Below, one piece after another: positions 59,241 to 64,000 of a stretch of 64,000 bases of DNA. The notes under the pieces are model-generated. The model had not been told where the DNA came from, ran no database searches, and worked only from the letters and a program-made list of their open reading frames with translations. Origin of the DNA: Desulfocicer vacuolatum DSM 3385 (GTDB taxonomy: Bacteria > Desulfobacterota > Desulfobacteria > Desulfobacterales > Desulfobacteraceae); the NCBI RefSeq assembly GCF_900176365.1, contig NZ_FWXY01000002.1:62001-126000 (forward strand), written 5' to 3'. Each line of letters begins with the position of its first letter. Within the stretch, counting starts at the first letter, position 1. Made by a program: the position numbers and the translations under genes.

Positions 59241-60659
59241 TCAGACCCCGAAAGAGAAGGCGAGTTCGGACATGATTTCAGCCAGGGTGGGATGGGCATG
59301 GATGGTGTGGGCAAGATCAGATACTGTCAGTTCTTTGGTGACGGCCAGGGCACCTTCGGCAATGAGATCCGTGGCGTGGGGGCCTGTGATGTGGACACCC
59401 AACACCTTTCCGGTGGATGTGTCAGCCACAATTTTGGCTTCCCCGGCAATTTCCCCAATGGCCTGGGCCTTGCCAAGGGTACGAAAATTCACACTGGCAC
59501 AGGTGACATCAAGGCCCTGTTCCCGGGCCTGGGCCTGGGTGAGCCCCACATTACCGATTTCCGGCATGGTAAAGATGGCACCGGGCACAGCAGTATAATC
59601 CATAACAGCAGATCCGCCCATGGCATTTTCCGCTGCCACCATTCCCTCATGGGATGCCACATGGGCCAGCATGATATGCCGGGGTCCCAGGATATCCCCA
59701 ATGGCATACACCCCGTCCACGCCTGTTCCCATACCCTGATTCACCGGTATCCACCCCTTGTCATCCAGATCAAGACCGATGTTTTCCAGACCCAGATCCC
59801 CGGATAAAGCCGACCTGCCAATGCACACAGCCATCTTTTCTGCGACCAGGGTACCGGGTTTCACCCGTTTTTTTCGTTTTTCATCCACAAAGGGTGACAC
59901 CCCCAGTGTGATGGTGAGTAAGTCACCGTTCTTTTCTGCGGTTTCCACCACCTGATCGGTGATAAATTTAATTTTCCGTTTTTTCATCTCCCGCTGGAGA
60001 ATTTTGGAGCACCCCTCATCCACCGACGGCAGGGGCAATAAACGATTCATGGCTTCCACCACAGTGACGTCCACCCCCAAAGCTGACAAGATACAGGCAA
60101 ATTCACACCCGATCACCCCGCCCCCCACAATAACCAGGGATTGGGGAAGACTTTCCAGGGTCAACAGATCATTGCTGGACAAAATCTGCTTTCCATCAAA
60201 GGGAAACTGAGAAATGTTTAAAGGTTCGGTGCCCACGGCAAGAATAAGACGATCGTAATGGATCTCCTTTTCCCAGCACTTATCATCGGCCACGGAAACC
60301 ACCCCCTGTTCCTTTATATAGCCCCGCCCCTGTTCAAACTGCACATTGCTTTTTTTAAGCAGGGCCAGAATACCTTTGCGCTGGGTCTCCATGATCTGCT
60401 GTTTCCGGGCCATGATAGCTGCCATGTCCACAGCCACGCCGCCGTCAATTTTAATGCCATAGTCCCTGGCTTCCCTGGTTTTTAAAAAAAGATCTGCCGA
60501 TGTTTTCATGATCTTTGAAGGGATACATCCCCAGTTAAGACAGGTGCCGCCGGGGTGTTCCTTTTCCACCACGGTGACATCCCCGCCCAGCTGGGCTGCC
60601 TTTAATGCCGCCACATATCCACCGGGGCCTGCACCAATAACCACTATTTTTTCCGCCAT
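59241..60659 (-). CDS. lpdA: Dihydrolipoamide dehydrogenase
   Basis: A 472-residue flavoprotein disulfide reductase. The FAD motif is VVIGAGPGGYVAALKAAQLG; the redox-active pair is GGTCLNWGCIPSK (C40 and C45). The NAD motif is VIVGGGVIGCEFACILSALG, and the C-terminal interface holds the His-Glu pair in HTIHAHPTLAEIMSE. It is the E3/L-protein that reoxidises lipoyl-GcvH or 2-oxoacid dehydrogenase E2. It lies near gcvT-gcvH-gcvPA but on the opposite strand, so it is probably the L protein of this glycine cleavage system. The stop codon TGA belongs to the palindromic core GGGGTCTGACCC. The final residues AFSFGV end at this repeat. Confidence 0.95.
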   Translation of the reverse strand: MAEKIVVIGAGPGGYVAALKAAQLGGDVTVVEKEHPGGTCLNWGCIPSKIMKTSADLFLKTREARDYGIKIDGGVAVDMAAIMARKQQIMETQRKGILALLKKSNVQFEQGRGYIKEQGVVSVADDKCWEKEIHYDRLILAVGTEPLNISQFPFDGKQILSSNDLLTLESLPQSLVIVGGGVIGCEFACILSALGVDVTVVEAMNRLLPLPSVDEGCSKILQREMKKRKIKFITDQVVETAEKNGDLLTITLGVSPFVDEKRKKRVKPGTLVAEKMAVCIGRSALSGDLGLENIGLDLDDKGWIPVNQGMGTGVDGVYAIGDILGPRHIMLAHVASHEGMVAAENAMGGSAVMDYTAVPGAIFTMPEIGNVGLTQAQAREQGLDVTCASVNFRTLGKAQAIGEIAGEAKIVADTSTGKVLGVHITGPHATDLIAEGALAVTKELTVSDLAHTIHAHPTLAEIMSELAFSFGV

Positions 60660-61368
60660 CTCATTTTCTCCTTTACAAAATTAACAGAATTGATAAAAAT
60701 ATAGGATCGAATTTATTTTTTCCCCAATTTATTTTAAAAAAACTTTCCACAAATTTGTGGTTATTTTATATACTCAACTTTCGGTGTCCGCATTTCGTGG
60801 TGGGGTCAGGCTTTCGTTATTGACATTATCGAGGCTTTTTTCGTTGGCAAAGGCCTTGGTCGATAACGTCAATAACAAAAGCCTGACCCCGTCGGCACAC
60901 TGAGCCCCCCCGAGGGGTAATAGGAACCGGCCAATCGGGCTGTCTACAGTTCCGGGCCGGGCCCATTGCCCCTCGGGGGGGGGCGGCATGACACCATTGT
61001 CAATATTCGTTGTGTCCGACAGGACATGCCTGTTTATATGAAATACTCCGCAAATCGGGGGGGGGTATTTCAAGCTTTGTTGTGGGCAGAGCCGGATCAG
61101 AATACGGCCTGCCCGTGGCAGTTATAGAAATATAACTAACATTGGTATTTCAGTAAAATCAACATAAAACAGCCCCTTTTTCGCTGCCTCCTGCCCAGAG
61201 TATTATTTTGATTAAAACACGTAAAACATAAAAATTCAATTTTTAATTTGATGATTATATAAATTTATTATTTTAAGATTGACATTTTCACAACAATTAA
61301 TTAAACAATAACCCGAACCCCAAATCAATTGAGGTTCTCCTTCATTTTGAGCAGAGATTAAAACAATT
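60660..61368. repeat. Divergent intergenic region with four repeat families
   Basis: Between lpdA and lrp: a REP-type inverted repeat (GGGGTCAGGCTTTCGTTATT at 60801 with its partner ending 60889), the family C palindrome (60903-60987, GCCCCCCCGAGGGGTAAT and ATTGCCCCTCGGGGG), family D (61036-61128), and an AT-rich promoter region up to the regulator. No gene was found; the frame at 60774-61073 is built from repeats. Confidence 0.65.
61279..61307 (+). promoter_or_regulatory. Possible promoter of the Lrp-family regulator
   Basis: TTGACA (61279-61284) precedes TAAACA (61302-61307) with 17 bases between. The -10 match is weak. It lies about 60 bases before the ATG in AT-rich DNA without another good candidate. 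Confidence 0.35.
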
Positions 61369-61812
61369 ATGAAAATTGATGATGTAAATATTGAGATTAT
61401 TAAAGAATTACGCAATGGCAGACAATCCTTTAAAAAAATAGCAGACAAACTTGGCATCACAGAAAACACGGTGCGGACCCGGGTAAACAAACTCAGGGAA
61501 GAAGGGGTTCTGGATATCTGTGGATTGTTTGATCCGGCCTGCCTTCCCGGACATCAAAGCGTTATTATCGGTATTAAGCTTTCCGCCGCCAATCTGGTGG
61601 AAAAGGGCGAAGAAATATCAAAACTCATGGGAGTGATCTCGGCAAGTGTGGTCACAGGGCGCTACGACCTGATCATCCAGGTATTATTTAAACCGGGATT
61701 CGGGCTTCTGGAATTTTACACCAATGAGATCTCTAAGGTCCAGGGGATAAACACAGTGGAAACCTTTGTGATATACAAAGCGTATAACCTCAAAGTTCCC
61801 TATGTATTATAA
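61369..61812 (+). CDS. Lrp/AsnC-family transcriptional regulator
   Basis: A 147-residue regulator. The winged helix-turn-helix at residues 5-55 includes GRQSFKKIADKLGITENTVR and VRTRVNKLREEGVLD. The C-terminal RAM domain (about 65-145) includes GVISASVVTGRYDLIIQVLF and VQGINTVETFVIYKAYN, for octamer assembly and amino-acid sensing. It is 72 bases before gcvT and in the same direction, so it is probably co-transcribed and controls the glycine cleavage genes in response to glycine or another amino acid. The ligand is unknown. This position replaces the riboswitch or GcvA used elsewhere; no glycine riboswitch was seen. Confidence 0.85.
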   Translation: MKIDDVNIEIIKELRNGRQSFKKIADKLGITENTVRTRVNKLREEGVLDICGLFDPACLPGHQSVIIGIKLSAANLVEKGEEISKLMGVISASVVTGRYDLIIQVLFKPGFGLLEFYTNEISKVQGINTVETFVIYKAYNLKVPYVL

Positions 61813-61884
61813 CCCCCCTGATCTTCTACTCCGGGCAGGAGAAGACCCGTTAAAAATCTGAAAGTTGATCAAAGAGGTGAAAAC

Positions 61885-63171
61885 ATGGAAACAACAATCA
61901 AAACAACACCTTTGAACCAATGGCATAGATCCCGCGGGGCCAACATGGCCAACTTCGGAGGCTTTGACATGCCGCTGTGGTATGACACCGGTGTAAAAGC
62001 GGAACATCTGGCAGTGATACAGTCAGCAGGCATCTTTGACACATCCCACATGGCATCGGTGCTGGTCAACGGTCCCGGCGCACTGCCACTGCTGCAATAT
62101 TGCCACACCCGGGACCTTTCCCCCCTGGCCAACGGCCGATGTGTGTATGGGGCCATTCTCGATGAAAAGGGTCATGTCATTGACGATGCCATTGTTTATC
62201 GTTTCCAGGCTGATCAGTACATGGTGTGTGTCAATGCGGGCATGGGTACTGCCGTTGCCCAACACCTGAAGTCCCAGCTGGCCGTTATCCAAAAAACAGA
62301 TGACACCCACGGCACAGTGGATATCCGGGATCTTTCCGAAAAACTCGGAAAAGTGGATATCCAGGGCAAAAATGCGGCAAAGATACTGCAACCGCTCCTG
62401 GACAACCCCAAAGCAATTTTTGAAAAAATGCCCTACTTCTCCTTTAAGGGGCATTTTGATGATAACAATCCCCTGGCTGACGGGGTACGGTTAAAGGATG
62501 GCACCCCCATTCTGCTCTCCCGGTCGGGCTACACCGGTGAGTTCGGATTTGAGATTTTCATCAAAACCGATGCTGTGGTGGCCCTGTGGGAGTCCATCCT
62601 CACGGCCGGGGAACCCTTTGATGTTGTTGCCTGCGGACTGGGTGCCCGGGATTCACTCCGGGCCGGGGCTGTGCTTCCCCTTTCCCACCAGGATGTGGGG
62701 CCATGGAAATTCATCAACCATCCCTGGATGTTTGCCCTGCCCCTGGCACCGGACAATGGCAGCTTTACCAAACCCTTTCTGGGGGACAAGGCCCTTCTGG
62801 ACCCCAAAGACACTTTTTACACCCTGCCCTTTGCCGGGGAAAATCTCAGAAAAGTGGGCAGTGGCCCGGATTCCCAGGTACTGGATAAGAATGGTGAGGT
62901 GCTGGGCATAGTACTCACCTGTGCCACGGACATGGCCATTGGTCGTCATGACGGCACAATCTTAAGCATTGCATCCCCCGATCTCCCCCGGGGCTTCAAG
63001 GCCCGGGGCATCAGCTGCGGATTTATCCGGGTGGATCGTCCCCTGGAAGTGGGCACCCCACTGGTGCTCCGGGAAAAAAAGCGAAAAATCAATGTCACCG
63101 TGGTTTCCGATGTCCGGCCCCACCGCACGGCCCGGCGGAAAATTACGGATTTTCTGGATACAAAAATTTAG
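61885..63171 (+). CDS. gcvT: Glycine cleavage system T protein (aminomethyltransferase)
   Basis: A 428-residue T protein. Family features are GFDMPLWYDTGVKAEHLAV, FDTSHMASVLVNGPGALPLL, VYGAILDEKGHVIDDAIVYR, LSRSGYTGEFGFEIFIKTDA and the folate-binding GLGARDSLRAGAVLPL. It releases ammonia from the aminomethyl-lipoyl arm of GcvH and makes methylene-tetrahydrofolate. It is about 60 residues longer than the common 365, with extra sequence mostly in the region 275-330 (PDNGSFTKPFLGDKALLDPK). AAGAGGTGA precedes the ATG by seven bases. It is followed by gcvH and gcvPA, so the system is complete apart from gcvPB beyond the window. Confidence 0.93.
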   Translation: METTIKTTPLNQWHRSRGANMANFGGFDMPLWYDTGVKAEHLAVIQSAGIFDTSHMASVLVNGPGALPLLQYCHTRDLSPLANGRCVYGAILDEKGHVIDDAIVYRFQADQYMVCVNAGMGTAVAQHLKSQLAVIQKTDDTHGTVDIRDLSEKLGKVDIQGKNAAKILQPLLDNPKAIFEKMPYFSFKGHFDDNNPLADGVRLKDGTPILLSRSGYTGEFGFEIFIKTDAVVALWESILTAGEPFDVVACGLGARDSLRAGAVLPLSHQDVGPWKFINHPWMFALPLAPDNGSFTKPFLGDKALLDPKDTFYTLPFAGENLRKVGSGPDSQVLDKNGEVLGIVLTCATDMAIGRHDGTILSIASPDLPRGFKARGISCGFIRVDRPLEVGTPLVLREKKRKINVTVVSDVRPHRTARRKITDFLDTKI

Positions 63172-63287
63172 ATTTCACATGCCGGGTGCCGGAACGTGAA
63201 CCCCAAGTGACCGTACCGACACCCTGAATAGAGCCAATTTAATTTTTTTAACGGGGATCACCCCGCCACACATGGAGGGTAACAAAG

Positions 63288-63686
63288 ATGAAAGAGATAA
63301 ATGAACTGAATCTGCCGGAAAATTTAAAGTATTCCAAGGACCATGAATGGGTCGGTGTGGAAGGCGATGTGGCCACCATCGGCATCAACGATTATGCCCA
63401 GGATCAACTGGGTGAAGTGGTGTTTGTGGAAGTGCCCGAAGTGGGTGACACCTTTGACGCAGAGGATGAATTTGGCACGGTGGAGTCAGTAAAGGCGGTT
63501 TCTGAACTCTATTGCCCCATTGCCGGTGAGGTGGTGGCCATTAACGAAGATCTGGAAGATGCACCGGAACTTGTCAATGAATCCCCCTATGAAAAGGGGT
63601 GGATCATGAAAATTAAAGTTGCAGATGCCTCTGAACTGGACAACCTTATGGACAAAGCAGCATATTTTGAGATGCTGAAAGGATAA
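63288..63686 (+). CDS. gcvH: Glycine cleavage system H protein
   Basis: A 132-residue lipoyl carrier. The lipoylated lysine is K69 in EFGTVESVKAVSELYCPIAG, in the standard beta-hairpin. The N-terminus has NLKYSKDHEWVGVEGDVATI and the C-terminus KGWIMKIKVADASELDNLMD. It shuttles the aminomethyl group between P and T proteins and is reoxidised by LpdA. GGAGGG precedes the ATG by ten bases, with 116 bases to gcvT. Five bases separate its stop from gcvPA. Confidence 0.96.
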   Translation: MKEINELNLPENLKYSKDHEWVGVEGDVATIGINDYAQDQLGEVVFVEVPEVGDTFDAEDEFGTVESVKAVSELYCPIAGEVVAINEDLEDAPELVNESPYEKGWIMKIKVADASELDNLMDKAAYFEMLKG

Positions 63687-63691
63687 TTGCC

Positions 63692-64000
63692 ATGCGTTAT
63701 CTTCCCCACACCCCACAGGATATTGCCGAGATGCTGGAAAGGACCGGCCATGCCAGCATGGACGATCTTTTTGAAACCATCCCGGAAAAATTCCGCATCA
63801 ATGGAGAGATGGATCTTCCCCAGCCATTGACCGAATGGGAACTCAATGCCCACATGGAAGCGCTGTCCCAGGAGATGTGCGCCTTTCCCAAAAATAAAAT
63901 TTTTCTGGGTGCTGGCAGCTACCCCCATTACATTCCCTCTTTGATCCCCTATCTTGCCGGTCGGTCGGAATTTGCCACGGCCTACACCCCCTATCAGCCG
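63692..64000 (+). CDS. gcvPA: Glycine dehydrogenase (decarboxylating) subunit 1, 5' part (truncated by window edge)
   Basis: The first 103 codons of gcvPA are present. MRYLPHTPQDIAEMLERTGH, EWELNAHMEALSQEMCAF and FLGAGSYPHYIPSLIPYLAG are typical of the alpha subunit of two-subunit P proteins; the one-chain GcvP begins differently. With gcvPB, expected further right, it decarboxylates glycine with PLP. The ATG at 63692 is five bases after the gcvH stop. The gene continues beyond position 64000. Confidence 0.93.
   Translation, partial: MRYLPHTPQDIAEMLERTGHASMDDLFETIPEKFRINGEMDLPQPLTEWELNAHMEALSQEMCAFPKNKIFLGAGSYPHYIPSLIPYLAGRSEFATAYTPYQP

Noticed and set aside
61813-61884. Glycine riboswitch before gcvT
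   Set aside because: Only 72 bases, with no tandem aptamer-like conserved core. The gap 63172-63287 was also inspected without success.

Overview
The window looks like part of the chromosome of a Gram-negative, probably marine, Desulfobacterota-type bacterium (Desulfobacteraceae-like). This is inferred from the gene mix (O-antigen and capsule loci with an outer-membrane export system, ClpB, a split glycine cleavage system) and from the heavy load of GGGGTCAGACCCC-type palindromic repeats. No rRNA or tRNA gene was recognised, so the assignment is tentative.

Layout. (1) 0-0.6 kb: a hicB-hicA toxin-antitoxin pair with its own promoter. (2) 0.9-32 kb: one long minus-strand polysaccharide (O-antigen-type) locus, read from rmlA at 32 kb down to the initiating phosphoglycosyltransferase at 2 kb. 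It contains a dTDP-sugar branch (rmlA, two 3,4-ketoisomerases, a DegT/FdtB-type aminotransferase, a left-handed beta-helix acyltransferase) interleaved with a private acyl-carrier module (ACP, AMP-forming ligase, short-chain reductase, divergent phosphopantetheinyl-transferase-like protein). It also has Wzx, Wzy, five glycosyltransferases, a methyltransferase, and a UDP-L-FucNAc/FucNAm branch (fnlA, fnlB, fnlC plus an amidotransferase-HisH-HisF trio). The middle (10.5-24 kb) is AT-rich and full of transposon debris: an intact IS110-family element with a candidate bridge RNA, IS66 remnants, and several short inverted-repeat elements. (3) 32.3-34.2 kb: a plus-strand exported DUF4838 protein. (4) 34.3-43.1 kb: an accessory patchwork of duplicated genes separated by a composite repeat of about 200-260 bp. 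It holds two lysozyme-DUF1353 cassettes, an intact beta-CASP metallo-beta-lactamase-fold protein, a chimera carrying the tail of that protein, broken and intact Rpn/YhgA-like nuclease genes, a HEPN-MNT pair and a GNAT-DUF1778 (TacAT-like) pair. (5) 43.1-49.7 kb: a minus-strand capsule/exopolysaccharide export operon (phosphatase, Ala-rich repeat protein, outer-membrane barrel, Wza, Wzz, tyrosine kinase). (6) 50.3-54.2 kb: glmM, a GlmU-like beta-helix protein, and fabH. (7) 55-64 kb: a Ca/Na antiporter, clpB, lpdA, and on the plus strand an Lrp regulator followed by gcvT, gcvH and the start of gcvPA.

How it fits together. The O-antigen locus can plausibly build a repeat unit with L-FucNAc or its acetamidino derivative and an N-acylated 3-amino-3,6-dideoxyhexose. 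The unusual part is that the acyl group appears to be activated and carried by a dedicated ACP system encoded inside the locus. dTDP-glucose 4,6-dehydratase (RmlB) is needed for this route and is not in the window. The repeats are the second theme. The GGGGTCAGACCCC core sits directly against start codons and supplies stop codons, and one copy lies in frame inside a coding sequence. Repeat-flanked genes are duplicated, truncated or fused, which suggests that repeat-mediated rearrangement has shaped this region.
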